Source: Pantoea agglomerans NBRC 102470 (GTDB lineage Bacteria; Pseudomonadota; Gammaproteobacteria; Enterobacterales; Enterobacteriaceae). Taken from it: a stretch of 64,000 bases of DNA. A program made the translations under genes and the position numbers. Shown here piece by piece: positions 17,763-28,090 of the stretch (position 1 is the first letter of the stretch; the number at the start of each line of letters is the position of its first letter). Under the pieces are notes generated by a model. It worked only from the letters and a program-made list of their open reading frames with translations. It was not told the DNA's origin and did no database searches. Where the stretch lies: contig NZ_BCZA01000001.1 of the NCBI RefSeq assembly GCF_001598475.1, forward strand, positions 1 through 64,000. The letters run 5' to 3'.

Positions 17763-18583
17763 AACGGTGGCTGTGGCTGATACTGTCGCTGCTGCTGGCG
17801 GGCTGCCAGTCCGGGATAGAATCCCGTGACGGCTACTGGGCCGATCTGCGGCATCCGGCGCAGGGCGCGCGACCGCGGGTGAAGGTGATTGTGATCCACT
17901 ACACCGCCGAAGATTTTTCTTCGTCGCTGGCGACCCTGACCGATCGGGAAGTCAGCGCCCACTATCTGATCCCGCGGCAGCCGCCACAGCGCGCCGGGAA
18001 AGGCATTATCTGGCAACTGGTGCCGGAGCAGCAGCTCGCCTGGCATGCCGGTCCAAGCTTCTGGCGCGGAGCCAGCCGCATCAATGACACATCGATTGGT
18101 ATCGAACTGGTGAACCAGGGTTATCGCCGGACCCTGACAGGTCTTGAATGGCAGCCATTTACCGCTGCGCAGATCACCACGCTGGAGGCGCTGCTGCGCG
18201 ATATTGCACAGCGCTACGGCATCGCACCGGAAAATATTGTCGGTCACAGTGATATCGCGCCGCAGCGTAAGCAGGATCCCGGCCCACTCTTTCCGTGGCA
18301 TCAGCTGGCCCAGCGCGGAATGGGTGCCTGGCCCGATGCCGGACGAGTGCAGTTTCATTTAGCGGGTCAGGATCCGCACGCGGTGGTACCCGTGGAGCCA
18401 CTACTGGAACGTTTACAGCGCTATGGCTATCCGGTGACGGCAGAGATGAGCGCGCGTGAACAGCAGAGGGTAATCGCCGCGTTTCAGATGCATTTCCGGC
18501 CTGCGGATTATCGCGGGCAGCCCGATGCAGAAACCGCCGCGATAGCTGCCGCGCTACTGGATAAATATGGCGCGGCGCAATAG
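17759..18583 (+). CDS. amiD: N-acetylmuramoyl-L-alanine amidase AmiD (lipoprotein)
   Basis: A 274-residue outer-membrane lipoprotein: lipobox LLAGC puts Cys at about 16. The zinc amidase_2 (T7 lysozyme-like) domain runs from about 40 to 190, with zinc ligands expected at HYT (His 47), the HSD/HAD-type histidine (GHSD near 163) and the DPGPLFPW aspartate. A peptidoglycan-binding domain covers about 205-270. It cleaves the MurNAc-L-Ala bond, including anhydro-muropeptides. Translation starts at a TTG (17759-17761) overlapping the ybjQ stop. Confidence 0.94.
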   Translation: MKRWLWLILSLLLAGCQSGIESRDGYWADLRHPAQGARPRVKVIVIHYTAEDFSSSLATLTDREVSAHYLIPRQPPQRAGKGIIWQLVPEQQLAWHAGPSFWRGASRINDTSIGIELVNQGYRRTLTGLEWQPFTAAQITTLEALLRDIAQRYGIAPENIVGHSDIAPQRKQDPGPLFPWHQLAQRGMGAWPDAGRVQFHLAGQDPHAVVPVEPLLERLQRYGYPVTAEMSAREQQRVIAAFQMHFRPADYRGQPDAETAAIAAALLDKYGAAQ

Positions 18584-18587
18584 CGGA

Positions 18588-19589
18588 TTATTGGTGTAAA
18601 AACGCCTTCCAGTGGGCGACGACCTGCGCCAGTGCCGCACGATCAGCATCCAGATGGGTGACCAGACGAGTGCGGGTTCCTGCGCTGATTAACACCCCGC
18701 GCGCCTTCATCCACTCACCTAATGGTTTGACCTGGGCTTCCGGCACCGCCACAAACAGCATGTTGGTCTGCTGATCGATGACCTGAACGCCCAGCTCATG
18801 CAACTGCTGTCCCAGCCAGGCGGCATTGTCATGATCCTCCTGCAGCCGCGCCACGTTGTGTTCTAACGCATAGAGACCCGCCGCCGCCAGAATACCGGCC
18901 TGGCGCATGCCGCCGCCGGTCATTTTACGCCAGCGACGTGCGCGCTCAATCAGCGCCGTGTCGCCACACAGCAGAGAACCGACAGGCGTGCCCAGGCCTT
19001 TAGAGAGACAGATGGTCAGGGTGTCGCAGTAGCGGGCAATCGCCGCCAGCGTGGTCTGCTGCGCGACTACCGCATTGAAAATGCGTGCGCCATCAATGTG
19101 CAGCGCCAGCTGGTGCTCGCGGGTAAAAGTCCACGCCTGTTCCAGATACGCCAGCGGCAGGACTTTACCGTGATGCGTGTTCTCCAGACTCAGCAGACGG
19201 GTGCGGGCAAAGTGAATATCGTCCGGCTTGATGGCTGCCGCTACTACGTCGAGCGGCAGGGTGCCATCGTCGGCGGCCAGAATCGGCTGTGGCTGAATAC
19301 TGCCCAGCACCGCCGCGCCGCCCGCCTCATATTTGTAGTTGTGCGCCTGCTGACCGACGATATATTCATCGCCGCGTTCGCAATGGCTGAGTAGCGCTAC
19401 CAGATTCGCCTGGGTGCCGGTCGGGAAAAACAGCGCCGCTGCTTTGCCGCTCAGCCGTGCGGCTTCCGCCTCCAGCGCATTTACGGTGGGGTCGTCACGG
19501 TAGACGTCATCACCGGTTTCGGCAGACATCATCGCGCTTAACATGGCGGCGCTGGGCCGGGTTACGGTATCACTGCGTAAATCGATCAC
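18588..19589 (-). CDS. ltaE: Low-specificity L-threonine aldolase
   Basis: A 333-residue PLP enzyme of fold type I that cleaves L-threonine and L-allo-threonine to glycine and acetaldehyde. It begins MIDLRSDTVTRP; the PLP-binding lysine is K197 in LSKGLGTPVG, and HIDGAR (164-169) holds the PLP aspartate. I chose the GTG at 19589, which has AGGAG 6 bp upstream and gives the E. coli length; an upstream ATG at 19631 would add 14 non-conserved residues. It lies 69 bp downstream of poxB on the same strand, separated by a terminator. Confidence 0.95.
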   Translation of the reverse strand: MIDLRSDTVTRPSAAMLSAMMSAETGDDVYRDDPTVNALEAEAARLSGKAAALFFPTGTQANLVALLSHCERGDEYIVGQQAHNYKYEAGGAAVLGSIQPQPILAADDGTLPLDVVAAAIKPDDIHFARTRLLSLENTHHGKVLPLAYLEQAWTFTREHQLALHIDGARIFNAVVAQQTTLAAIARYCDTLTICLSKGLGTPVGSLLCGDTALIERARRWRKMTGGGMRQAGILAAAGLYALEHNVARLQEDHDNAAWLGQQLHELGVQVIDQQTNMLFVAVPEAQVKPLGEWMKARGVLISAGTRTRLVTHLDADRAALAQVVAHWKAFLHQ

Positions 19590-19614
19590 CCTATGCTCCT
19601 GAACATGGCGGAAG

Positions 19615-19641
19615 AAAAAAAAGGCGGGCATCGCGCCCGCC
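19615..19641 (-). terminator. poxB terminator
   Basis: On the minus strand, perfect stem GGCGGGC/GCCCGCC with loop GCGAT followed by eight T, 18 bp after the poxB stop. ltaE transcription must therefore start between here and its own start or come from readthrough. Confidence 0.9.
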
Positions 19642-19658
19642 TGGATGGAGTCTCTGTT

Positions 19659-21380
19659 TTACCGCAGCCAGTTGGTTTTCGCCAGTTCTACCACCTCATC
19701 ACCGCGACCATTCATGATGGCGCGCAGCATGTAGAGACTGAAGCCTTTAGCCTGCTCCATTTTGATCTCCGGCGGCATCGCCAGTTCCTCTTTGGCGGTA
19801 ATGACATCCACCAGCACCGGGCCATCGTGGGCAAACGCCTGCTCCAGCGCGCCATTGAGATCAGATGCCTTTTCCACCCGGATACCCCGGATACCGCAGG
19901 CTTCGGCGATAGCGGCAAAGTCAGGATTCTCCAGCTCGGTGCCATCGGTGAGATAGCCACCCGCTTTCATTTCCATCGCCACAAAGCCCAGCACGCTGTT
20001 GTTGAAAATCACCAGTTTGACCGGCATTTTCAGTTGCGCCAGCGAGATAAAATCCCCCATCAGCATGCTGAAGCCGCCGTCGCCACACAGTGCTACCACC
20101 TGACGATTGCGATCAATCGACTGCGCGCCCAGCGCCTGTGGCATCGCGTTCGCCATTGAGCCGTGGTTAAACGAACCCAGAAGGCGACGTCTGCCGTTCA
20201 TCTTCAGATAGCGCGCCGCCCAGACGGTCGGTGTCCCGACATCGCAGGTAAAGATGGCGTCATCACTGGCGTAGTGGCTGATCTGCTGTGCCAGATATTG
20301 CGGATGGATCGGCTGCTTGTCGTTGGGCTGCGCCAGCTCGTCCAGACTTTTGCGCGCCTCGCCATAGTGCTTAACCGCGCTGTCGAGGTGGCTGCGATCG
20401 CTTTTGTGCGTCAGCTGCGGCAGCAGCGCCTGCAGTGTGCTTTTCACATCGCCGACATAGGCCTGATCGACGTGACAATGTGACCCAAGGCTGCCCGGAT
20501 TGATATCAATCTGGATGATTTTAGCCTTTTCCGGATAGAAGGCGCGATAGGGGAACTGCGTGCCCAGCAACACCAGCGTCCCGGCATTCATCATGGCGTG
20601 GAAACCGGATGAGAAACCGATCAGTCCGGTCATGCCGACATCATAAGGGTTGTCATATTCGATGTGTTCTTTGCCGCGCAGCGCATGGACGATAGGGGCT
20701 TTCAGCGCTTCTGCCAGCGCCACCACCTCCTGATGCGCTCCGGCGCAGCCACTGCCGCACAGCAGCGTAATATCGCTGGCTTCGTTCAGCGTTTGCGCCA
20801 GCTGCGCCAGTTCGGCGGGCTGTGGCAGGACCTGCGGCAACTGTGGCGGATACCATTCCGCGCTGACGCTCTCTGGCGCCAGTTTAAGCGCGACATCCCC
20901 AGGCAGCACCACCACCGAGACACCACGATTCAGAATCGCTTTACGCATCGCGATGCCCAGCACCTGCGGGAGCTGCTCAGGGTTCGAAACCAGTTCGCAG
21001 TAGTGGCTGCATTCGCGGAACAGCTCCTGCGGATGAGTTTCCTGAAAATAGCCGCTGCCGATTTCGCTGGAGGGAATATGTGCCGCAATCGCCAGAACAG
21101 GAACGCGGTTACGATGGCAATCGAATAGACCGTTGATCAGATGTAAGTTGCCTGGCCCACAGGAGCCGGCGCAGACCGCCAGTTCACCGCTGATGTGCGC
21201 TTCCGCGCCCGCTGCGAATGCGGCGACTTCTTCATGGCGCGTCGGCATCCATTCAATGGTGCCCATGCGATTAAGACTGTCGCTCAGGCCGTTAAGGGAA
21301 TCCCCGGTGACGCCCCAGATGCGTTTTACGCCCGCGCTTTCCAGCGTTTTGGCGACCAGCGCCGCGACGGTTTGTTTCAT
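19659..21380 (-). CDS. poxB: Pyruvate dehydrogenase (ubiquinone), pyruvate oxidase
   Basis: A 573-residue (572 in E. coli) thiamin-diphosphate flavoenzyme that decarboxylates pyruvate to acetate and CO2 and passes electrons to ubiquinone at the inner membrane. Three domains are visible: the N-terminal PYR domain with the ThDP glutamate in [11 protein letters not shown], the middle FAD domain, and the C-terminal PP domain with [12 protein letters not shown] and NN. The last 25 residues (ending KTNWLR) form the conserved membrane-binding helix. In K-12 it is an RpoS-dependent stationary-phase gene. The hcp-hcr genes next to it in K-12 are absent. Confidence 0.96.
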   Translation of the reverse strand: MKQTVAALVAKTLESAGVKRIWGVTGDSLNGLSDSLNRMGTIEWMPTRHEEVAAFAAGAEAHISGELAVCAGSCGPGNLHLINGLFDCHRNRVPVLAIAAHIPSSEIGSGYFQETHPQELFRECSHYCELVSNPEQLPQVLGIAMRKAILNRGVSVVVLPGDVALKLAPESVSAEWYPPQLPQVLPQPAELAQLAQTLNEASDITLLCGSGCAGAHQEVVALAEALKAPIVHALRGKEHIEYDNPYDVGMTGLIGFSSGFHAMMNAGTLVLLGTQFPYRAFYPEKAKIIQIDINPGSLGSHCHVDQAYVGDVKSTLQALLPQLTHKSDRSHLDSAVKHYGEARKSLDELAQPNDKQPIHPQYLAQQISHYASDDAIFTCDVGTPTVWAARYLKMNGRRRLLGSFNHGSMANAMPQALGAQSIDRNRQVVALCGDGGFSMLMGDFISLAQLKMPVKLVIFNNSVLGFVAMEMKAGGYLTDGTELENPDFAAIAEACGIRGIRVEKASDLNGALEQAFAHDGPVLVDVITAKEELAMPPEIKMEQAKGFSLYMLRAIMNGRGDEVVELAKTNWLR

Positions 21381-21469
21381 GCTCTTCTCCTTTGTCGGCC
21401 CGCCCTGAAGAGTGACGTGACCAGAACCGAAAAAAGAAGCGTAGACGACACGGCAGAAAAGCAGGCGTG

Positions 21470-21498
21470 AAAAAATGCGCTGGCAGAGCTCAGCGCAT
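21470..21498 (-). terminator. lysO terminator
   Basis: On the minus strand, stem ATGCGCTG/CAGCGCAT with loop AGCTCTGC and a run of six T, 13 bp after the lysO stop. Confidence 0.88.
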
Positions 21499-21510
21499 AT
21501 CAGACAGGAT

Positions 21511-22410
21511 TCAGGCGGAGAAGAGGGCGATAAGAATCGGGGCCAGCAGGCTCATCACAAAGCCGTGCACAATGGCGGCCGGGACGATCTCATTGCCGCC
21601 CGCCCGCTGCAGCACCGGCAGGGTAAAGTCCATTGAAGTGGCGCCACACAGGCCGAGTGCGCTGGAGCGATGACGGCCAATCAGCGCCGGAATAAGCATG
21701 ATTGCCACCAGTTCACGTATCAGGTCGTTGAAGAAGGCGGCGCTGCCGATGACCGGACCAAAAGCTTCGGTCATCAGAATGCCGGAGAGAGAGTACCAGC
21801 CAAAACCACTGGCTAACGCCAGACCGGTTTTCAGCGGCACGCCCAGCAGCAACGCCGCAATCATGCCGCCGATAAGCGCGCTGACCAGCACCACGCTGGC
21901 AACCAGCAGGCCACGACGGTTCAGGATAATCTGACGCAGCGTCATGCCGCTGCCGCGCAGCTGAATGCCCACCAGAAACAGCAGGAAGATCAGCGCATAT
22001 TCGCTGGCCGTCGAGGCGTGGTGCAGCAGTGGCCACTGGGTCAGGCCAAGCAGAAAACCGATGACAACCACGCCGCACAGCTTCAGAGAGTCCAGCGCCA
22101 TATGCAGCCGCGAGGGCAGTTTCTCCTGCCGGTGCGCATGCTGCCAGGGGGCATATTTTTCCAGCCCGCGCAGCGCCAGCAGGTTGCACAGCAGAATGCA
22201 GAAGGCCGCTACCAGCGCGGTGTGAAATACCGCCAGCAGATTGCTGCTCAGGTTGTCGAGAAAGGCCAGGCTGATGCCCATAAAGAACAGAATGACGTAA
22301 ACCATCCAGCCCAGCAGCTGATTGACCCGGCGCAGGGTTGAAGTTTGACGGAACGGTAGCAGCCAGCCGGCGATCAGCGGCAGAAGAATAATCAGGAGTC
22401 CGGAGTACAT
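21511..22410 (-). CDS. lysO: L-lysine exporter LysO (YbjE, DUF340)
   Basis: A 299-residue inner-membrane protein of the DUF340/LysO family, exactly the E. coli length, with about eight helices. It exports L-lysine and the toxic analogue thialysine. Conserved family segments [13 protein letters not shown]-like ([13 protein letters not shown]), [22 protein letters not shown] and [15 protein letters not shown] are all present. I chose the ATG at 22410 for homology (MYSGLLIIL); it has no clear ribosome-binding site, and the frame stays open another 49 residues upstream into the divergent promoter region. In K-12 it is controlled by ArgP. Confidence 0.92.
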   Translation of the reverse strand: MYSGLLIILLPLIAGWLLPFRQTSTLRRVNQLLGWMVYVILFFMGISLAFLDNLSSNLLAVFHTALVAAFCILLCNLLALRGLEKYAPWQHAHRQEKLPSRLHMALDSLKLCGVVVIGFLLGLTQWPLLHHASTASEYALIFLLFLVGIQLRGSGMTLRQIILNRRGLLVASVVLVSALIGGMIAALLLGVPLKTGLALASGFGWYSLSGILMTEAFGPVIGSAAFFNDLIRELVAIMLIPALIGRHRSSALGLCGATSMDFTLPVLQRAGGNEIVPAAIVHGFVMSLLAPILIALFSA

Positions 22411-22542
22411 AGCGATAAGGGCCATCCATGGTGGAAGAGGCCACACGCTAGCGAAAAAGCGTAACGGAGTAAACCCTGAGAAAGCGGCTTGACCGGCTCG
22501 CTGGCGGCTACCATGCTGTTTATAAACTGAGGATGGACGCCT

Positions 22543-24180
22543 ATGATTCTGGAACATATCGACATTCGCGGTTTCCGCGGCATCAATAAGCTCTCACTGC
22601 CTTTAACCCAGACCAATCTGCTGATTGGTGAGAATGCCTGGGGCAAATCCAGTCTGCTGGATGCCCTGAGCCTGTTACTTTCGGCCCATGAACCGGCCTA
22701 TGTTTTTACCGAGGCTGATTTCCATTTCACCCCAGGCGATGTGACCGATCCGATGCGCCGTCTGTCGGTGGTGTTCCACTTTCGCGATGACGGCAACGAC
22801 CCGGATGCGGTGCTCTCGACCTTCTGGCAGCGTGATGCTCAGGGCCAGCGTCAGCTCTGTTACAGCGTCAGCGCCACCTGGCGTGACAGCGGTATCGAAA
22901 CCCGGCGTCGTTTTATTGACCTGAACTATCAGCTGTTGCCTGAGCAGAACTGCGCGGCAGCCATCGATCTTTTGCTGAAACGGTATCCGGTTCTGCGATT
23001 GCGCGATGCGCGTTTCAGTAAGCGGACGCGGAGTAGTGCGCCGCTCCCCACCGCACATCCTGAGCTACTGGCGGGTATGGAGACGCTGGCGCGCGATCTG
23101 GAGCACCATCCGCAACAGCTCAGCGATGAGGTGCTGCGGCAGGGGCTGAAGACGATGCAGCAACTGATGCAGCACTACTTCCTGGTGCAGCCGCCCGATG
23201 CGGGCAACGAGGTCAGGCTACGGGATCCGCAGACGCGCGAGGGGGGACAGGGATGGCGGGCGCTGGATCACCTGAATCAGCTGATTACCGGAACCGACTC
23301 CCGCAGCCGTCAGCTGATACTGCTGCAGATGTTTACCCTACTGATTGAGGCACGAGGAGACGTCCCGCTGGCCGCCGGTGCACGCCCGCTGCTGCTGATT
23401 GAAGATCCGGAAACCCGGCTGCATCCGATTATGCTGTCGGTAGCATGGAATCTGCTGAGGCTGCTGCCGCTGCAAAAAATCGCCACCACTAATTCGCCGG
23501 AGCTGCTGTCGCAGGTGCCGGTGGAAAACGTCTGTCGTCTGGTGCGTGGACCCTCGCGCGTAGCGGCCTGGCGCATCGGTCCGGAGGGACTGAGTGCCGA
23601 AGAGAGCCGGCGCATCGGCTTCCATATTCGGGTCAACCGGCCTGCTGCGCTGTTCGCCCGTTGCTGGCTGCTGGTGGAGGGAGAAACCGAAGTCTGGATC
23701 ATGAATGAGCTGGCGCAGCAGTGCGGTTACAACTTCGCCGCTGAAGGCGTGAAGGTGATTGAGTTTGCGCAGTCGGGGTTAAAACCGCTACTGAAGTTTG
23801 CCCGGCGCATGGGTATCGCCTGGCATGTCCTGACTGATGGTGATCAGGCGGGGAATAAATATGCCAGTACGGCACGCACTCAGTTAAAGCCGGGTGAACC
23901 GGAGCCGCGTTTTCTGACGCAGTTACCGGCGCTGGATATGGAAAATTTTCTCTATCAGCACGGCTTTCAGGATGTCTATCATCAGATGGCGCACCTGCCG
24001 TTAAACGTTCCGATGAGTTCCAGGCGTATTATTACTAAAGCGATTCACCAGAGCTCCAAGCCGGAACTGGCGATCGCAGTGGCTACGTCGGCGGCGGAAC
24101 GCGGGCCAGAGGCCATCCCGCCATTGATGCGGCAGATGTTTGCCCGGGTGATTGGACTGGCGCAGGGCCAGGCAGATTAG
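22543..24180 (+). CDS. ybjD: OLD-family ATPase/TOPRIM nuclease YbjD
   Basis: A 545-residue protein with an N-terminal ABC/SMC-like ATPase (Walker A GENAWGKSS at 29-37; Walker B-type LIEDPETRLHP near 285-295) and a C-terminal TOPRIM nuclease domain (E379 in LLVEGETE; D432 and D434 in LTDGDQAG). This is the architecture of OLD (overcoming lysogenization defect) nucleases. The gene is a homologue of E. coli YbjD, whose substrate is not established. It stands alone, divergent from lysO, with no UvrD-like helicase partner, so it is unlike the class 2 (Gabija-type) pairs. Ends at a bidirectional terminator. Confidence 0.9.
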   Translation: MILEHIDIRGFRGINKLSLPLTQTNLLIGENAWGKSSLLDALSLLLSAHEPAYVFTEADFHFTPGDVTDPMRRLSVVFHFRDDGNDPDAVLSTFWQRDAQGQRQLCYSVSATWRDSGIETRRRFIDLNYQLLPEQNCAAAIDLLLKRYPVLRLRDARFSKRTRSSAPLPTAHPELLAGMETLARDLEHHPQQLSDEVLRQGLKTMQQLMQHYFLVQPPDAGNEVRLRDPQTREGGQGWRALDHLNQLITGTDSRSRQLILLQMFTLLIEARGDVPLAAGARPLLLIEDPETRLHPIMLSVAWNLLRLLPLQKIATTNSPELLSQVPVENVCRLVRGPSRVAAWRIGPEGLSAEESRRIGFHIRVNRPAALFARCWLLVEGETEVWIMNELAQQCGYNFAAEGVKVIEFAQSGLKPLLKFARRMGIAWHVLTDGDQAGNKYASTARTQLKPGEPEPRFLTQLPALDMENFLYQHGFQDVYHQMAHLPLNVPMSSRRIITKAIHQSSKPELAIAVATSAAERGPEAIPPLMRQMFARVIGLAQGQAD

Positions 24181-24196
24181 GTGACATCGAACAGGA

Positions 24197-24225
24197 AAAT
24201 GCCAGCGGCACTGGCTGGCATTTTT
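24197..24225. terminator. Bidirectional terminator between ybjD and cspD
   Basis: Stem AAATGCCAG/CTGGCATTT, followed by T5 on the + strand and flanked by A on the left, between the convergent stops of ybjD (24180) and cspD (24254). Confidence 0.85.
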
Positions 24226-24253
24226 GGGTCTTTGTTCAGAAAGGCGATATGTG

Positions 24254-24475
24254 TCAGGCCACAGCCTGCACCTCGACCGGCACGATCAGGCTGGCGTGAT
24301 TGCCTTTCGGGCCTTCGTGGACATCGAACTGAACCTGCTGGCCTGCCTTAAGCGTGCGGTAGCCTTCCATCTGAATGGTGGAGTAGTGCGCAAAAATATC
24401 TTCGCCACCGCCAATCGGACAGATAAAGCCAAAGCCTTTGGAATTGTTGAACCATTTAACTGTGCCCGTCTCCAT
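24254..24475 (-). CDS. cspD: Cold-shock-like protein CspD
   Basis: A 73-residue cold-shock-domain protein. RNP1-like KGFGFI and RNP2-like DIFAHYS are both present. It binds single-stranded DNA/RNA; in E. coli CspD blocks DNA replication in stationary phase, is not cold-induced and is degraded by Lon. The STIQMEGYRTL and KGNHASLIVPVEV segments distinguish it from CspA. The ATG at 24475 follows GAGGGAAG; the open frame extends 26 residues further without homology. As in K-12 it is divergent from clpS. Confidence 0.95.
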   Translation of the reverse strand: METGTVKWFNNSKGFGFICPIGGGEDIFAHYSTIQMEGYRTLKAGQQVQFDVHEGPKGNHASLIVPVEVQAVA

Positions 24476-24603
24476 GCTTTTACTTCCCTCGCAAGACATT
24501 TTATAAGTAGGTGAGGTCATCGAAGCTGTGAGTCGGATTTGATTAAAACTCAATCAGCCTGTGCAGCTAGAATGTAGAGAAAGCGCGGCTGACGTCAAGC
24601 AAA

Positions 24604-24667
24604 CCACCGGGCCAGGTGGGGAAAAAATCATCAAAATTTGAGGCAGTTAACGCTATTGCAAATTTTG
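24604..24667. repeat. Inverted repeats in the cspD/clpS intergenic region
   Basis: CAAAATTTG (24632-24640) and its exact reverse complement CAAATTTTG (24659-24667) are separated by 18 bp. The first copy lies in an 11-bp palindrome, TCAAAATTTGA. A second inverted repeat, CCACC/GGTGG with a 6-bp spacer, lies at 24604-24619. They could be paired operator sites or a hairpin in the cspD leader. Confidence 0.5.
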
Positions 24668-24722
24668 TGATGCAGGTCGCGCAGGGGAATTTCTGAATAA
24701 ATTTTCAGCAGCGGCATGCGGC

Positions 24723-24752
24723 TTGACAGGCATGTTAAACTCTCAATATGTA
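24723..24752 (+). promoter_or_regulatory. Candidate clpS-clpA promoter
   Basis: A perfect -35 TTGACA (24723-24728) and a -10 TATGTA (24747-24752, 4 of 6) at 18-bp spacing, 40 bp upstream of the clpS ATG. Confidence 0.6.
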
Positions 24753-24791
24753 GCTACTTAAAGGCTAAAAGCAAAATCTCAACGGAACACT

Positions 24792-25112
24792 ATGGCAAAC
24801 GCAAACGACTGGCTTAACTTTGAACATCTGGCCGACGATAAAGTACGTGAAGGGTTAAAGCCGCCTTCTATGTATAAAGTCATTCTGAATAATGACGATT
24901 ATACACCTATGGAATTTGTTATTGACGTTGTACAAAAGTTCTTTTCTTATGATGTTGAACGTGCAACGCAGCTGATGTTGAAAGTTCACTATCACGGCAA
25001 GGCGATCTGTGGTGTATTTACTGCAGAAGTCGCCGAAACAAAAGCGGCCCAGGTGAACAACTATGCACGGGAAAATCATCATCCGTTGCTGTGTACGCTG
25101 GAAAAGGCCTGA
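24792..25112 (+). CDS. clpS: ATP-dependent Clp protease adaptor ClpS
   Basis: A 106-residue adaptor with a flexible N-terminus (1-26) and the folded core from about 27. The [20 protein letters not shown] segment forms the binding pocket for N-terminal Leu, Phe, Tyr and Trp (N-D-D-Y-T-P-M key residues), followed by [19 protein letters not shown]. It hands N-degron substrates to ClpA, whose gene starts 52 bp downstream. Length equals E. coli ClpS. Confidence 0.97.
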   Translation: MANANDWLNFEHLADDKVREGLKPPSMYKVILNNDDYTPMEFVIDVVQKFFSYDVERATQLMLKVHYHGKAICGVFTAEVAETKAAQVNNYARENHHPLLCTLEKA

Positions 25113-25164
25113 ACCCGTCTCCATATAGGAAACAGGTAAGGGCGATAATTGGGGGAGGTGCCTA

Positions 25165-27441
25165 ATGCTCAATCAAGAACTGGAACTCAGTTTAAATATG
25201 GCTTTCGCCAGAGCGCGTGAGCACCGTCATGAGTTTATGACCGTCGAGCATCTGTTACTGGCGTTGCTCAGTAACCCGTCGGCCAGAGAGGCACTGGAAG
25301 CCTGTACGGTGGACATTGTGGCTCTGCGGCAGGAACTCGAAGCCTTCATCGAACAAACTACGCCCGTGCTGCCTGCCAGCGAAGAGGAGCGTGATACACA
25401 ACCCACGCTTAGCTTCCAGCGCGTCCTGCAGCGTGCGGTTTTCCATGTCCAGTCATCCGGTCGCAGCGAAGTCTCCGGTGCGAATGTGCTGGTCGCCATT
25501 TTCAGCGAGCAGGAGTCGCAAGCGGCTTATCTGCTACGCAAACATGAAGTGAGCCGCCTTGATGTGGTGAACTTCATCTCTCACGGTACGCGTAAAGATG
25601 AGTCCGGCCAGGCGCCAGGCGCAGAAAATCCGGTTAACGAAGAGCAAGCAGGCGGGGAGGAGCGTATGGAAAACTTCACCACCAATCTTAATCAGCTTGC
25701 TCGCGTCGGTGGTATTGATCCACTGATTGGTCGCGATAAAGAGCTGGAACGTACCGTTCAGGTGCTATGCCGTCGCCGTAAAAATAACCCGCTGCTGGTG
25801 GGTGAGTCGGGTGTGGGTAAAACCGCCATTGCTGAAGGTCTCGCCTGGCGCATAGAGCAGGGCGATGTACCGGAAGTGATGAAAGACTGCACGATCTACT
25901 CACTGGATATCGGTTCGTTATTAGCCGGCACCAAGTACCGTGGTGACTTTGAAAAACGTTTCAAAGCGCTGCTGAAGCAACTGGAGCAGGACGAACACAG
26001 CATTCTGTTTATCGATGAGATCCATACCATCATCGGTGCGGGTGCTGCATCCGGCGGCCAGGTCGATGCTGCGAACCTGATCAAACCTCTTCTTTCCTCT
26101 GGCAAGATTCGGGTGATGGGTTCCACCACCTATCAGGAATTCAGCAACATCTTTGAAAAAGATCGTGCCCTGGCGCGTCGCTTCCAGAAGATCGATATCA
26201 CGGAGCCTTCACCAGAAGAGACCGTGCAGATCCTGAATGGCCTGAAGACCAAGTACGAAGCGCATCACGATGTGCGCTATACCGCGAAAGCGGTGCGCGC
26301 AGCCGTGGAACTGGCGGTGAAATATATCAACGACCGTCATCTGCCTGACAAGGCGATTGATGTGATTGATGAAGCGGGTGCGCGAGCGCGCCTGATGCCA
26401 GCCAGTAAGCGCAAGAAAACCATCAACGTCTCTGACATTGAAACGGTGGTGGCCCGTATTGCCCGTATTCCTGAGCAAAGCGTGTCAGCAAGCGACCGCG
26501 ATACGCTGAAAAATCTGGGCGATCGTCTGAAGATGCTGGTGTTTGGTCAGGACAACGCCATTGAGGCGCTGACGGAAGCGATCAAAATGAGCCGTGCAGG
26601 TCTGGGTCAGGATCGTAAGCCGGTCGGTTCCTTCCTGTTTGCCGGGCCTACCGGTGTCGGTAAAACGGAAGTCACCGTGCAGCTGGCGAAAGCGCTGGGC
26701 ATTGAGTTGCTGCGCTTTGATATGTCCGAGTATATGGAGCGTCACACCGTCAGCCGTTTGATTGGTGCGCCTCCGGGTTACGTCGGTTTTGATCAGGGCG
26801 GCCTGCTGACGGATGCGGTGATTAAGCATCCTCATGCGGTGGTGTTGCTGGATGAGATTGAGAAAGCACACCCGGATGTCTTCAACCTGCTGCTGCAGGT
26901 GATGGATAACGGTATGCTGACCGACAACAACGGTCGCAAAGCGGACTTCCGCAACGTGGTGCTGGTCATGACCACTAACGCCGGTGTCCGCGAGACTGAA
27001 CGTAAGTCGATTGGCCTGATTCATCAGGACAACAGCACCGATGCCATGGAAGAGATCAAAAAGATGTTTTCTCCAGAGTTTCGTAACCGTCTCGACAACA
27101 TTATCTGGTTCAGTCACCTGTCACCAGAGGTGATCCATCAGGTGGTCGACAAGTTCATTGTCGAGTTGCAGGCGCAGCTGGATGCCAAAGGCGTGTCGCT
27201 GGAAGTCAGCGATGAAGCACGCGACTGGCTTGCTGAGAAAGGCTACGACAAAGCGATGGGCGCTCGTCCGATGGCGCGCACCGTGCAGGACAGCCTGAAG
27301 AAACCGTTAGCCAATGAACTGCTGTTTGGTTCGCTGGTGGATGGCGGCTCGGTGTCAGTGGCGCTGGATCGTGAGAAAGGTGAACTGACCTATCACTTCC
27401 TGAGTGCTGAAAAACGCAAAACCGAAGGCACTGTTCATTAA
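25165..27441 (+). CDS. clpA: ClpAP protease ATPase subunit ClpA
   Basis: A 758-residue AAA+ unfoldase: an N-domain with two Clp-N repeats (1-145), D1 with Walker A GESGVGKT (213-220) and Walker B LFIDEIH, D2 with Walker A GPTGVGKT (494-501) and [10 protein letters not shown]. The IGL tripeptide that docks on ClpP is seen in KSIGLIHQ near 615. It unfolds substrates, including those brought by ClpS, into ClpP. GGGGGAGG precedes the ATG. Length equals E. coli ClpA. Confidence 0.97.
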   Translation: MLNQELELSLNMAFARAREHRHEFMTVEHLLLALLSNPSAREALEACTVDIVALRQELEAFIEQTTPVLPASEEERDTQPTLSFQRVLQRAVFHVQSSGRSEVSGANVLVAIFSEQESQAAYLLRKHEVSRLDVVNFISHGTRKDESGQAPGAENPVNEEQAGGEERMENFTTNLNQLARVGGIDPLIGRDKELERTVQVLCRRRKNNPLLVGESGVGKTAIAEGLAWRIEQGDVPEVMKDCTIYSLDIGSLLAGTKYRGDFEKRFKALLKQLEQDEHSILFIDEIHTIIGAGAASGGQVDAANLIKPLLSSGKIRVMGSTTYQEFSNIFEKDRALARRFQKIDITEPSPEETVQILNGLKTKYEAHHDVRYTAKAVRAAVELAVKYINDRHLPDKAIDVIDEAGARARLMPASKRKKTINVSDIETVVARIARIPEQSVSASDRDTLKNLGDRLKMLVFGQDNAIEALTEAIKMSRAGLGQDRKPVGSFLFAGPTGVGKTEVTVQLAKALGIELLRFDMSEYMERHTVSRLIGAPPGYVGFDQGGLLTDAVIKHPHAVVLLDEIEKAHPDVFNLLLQVMDNGMLTDNNGRKADFRNVVLVMTTNAGVRETERKSIGLIHQDNSTDAMEEIKKMFSPEFRNRLDNIIWFSHLSPEVIHQVVDKFIVELQAQLDAKGVSLEVSDEARDWLAEKGYDKAMGARPMARTVQDSLKKPLANELLFGSLVDGGSVSVALDREKGELTYHFLSAEKRKTEGTVH

Positions 27442-27459
27442 TCACCTGCTGCAGATATG

Positions 27460-27491
27460 AAAAAGGCCGGATTAAAATCCGGCCTTTTTTT
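27460..27491. terminator. Bidirectional terminator between clpA and infA
   Basis: Perfect stem AGGCCGGATT/AATCCGGCCT flanked by A5 on the left and T7 on the right, between the convergent stops of clpA (27441) and infA (27527). Confidence 0.93.
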
Positions 27492-27526
27492 CGCTGCAAA
27501 TTGCAGAGCGATGAGATTACTGCAAA

Positions 27527-27769
<243 letters not shown>

Positions 27770-27786
27770 TCAGTTGAACCGGCAAG

Positions 27787-27815
27787 ATAATGCCCAATTC
27801 AACGATTTATGTAAA
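27787..27815 (-). promoter_or_regulatory. Candidate proximal infA promoter
   Basis: Minus strand: -35 TTTACA (5 of 6; complement of 27810-27815) and -10 CATTAT (4 of 6; complement of 27787-27792) at 17-bp spacing, giving a leader of about 35 nt. Confidence 0.6.
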
Positions 27816-28042
27816 GAACCGTCGGCGATTTTGCCAACGCTTTGCCGGGGTGCACGTCAGTCGCGCGCATCCGGTAAAATTAGGGTGTTTATGTGACGTC
27901 TGCGGGGGATTAGCGGGCTAAGAATCTGTATCAACCGGTTACACGCGCACGATTGAAAACAGTTCCGAGAGTGCGTTGAGATTCCCAGCCTGGCAATTCC
28001 GGCTCGTTATTGCGAAGCGCGGACGACATACCAAACTCGACC

Positions 28043-28051
28043 ATTATACCA
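28043..28051 (-). promoter_or_regulatory. Candidate distal infA promoter (extended -10)
   Basis: Minus strand TGGTATAAT: a perfect -10 TATAAT (complement of 28043-28048) preceded by TGG, the extended -10 form. No good -35 is present. The leader to infA would be about 290 nt. K-12 infA also has two promoters. Confidence 0.5.
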
Positions 28052-28090
28052 CTTAATACGCCTTTATGTGTGCAAAACATCTCTGTGCGA

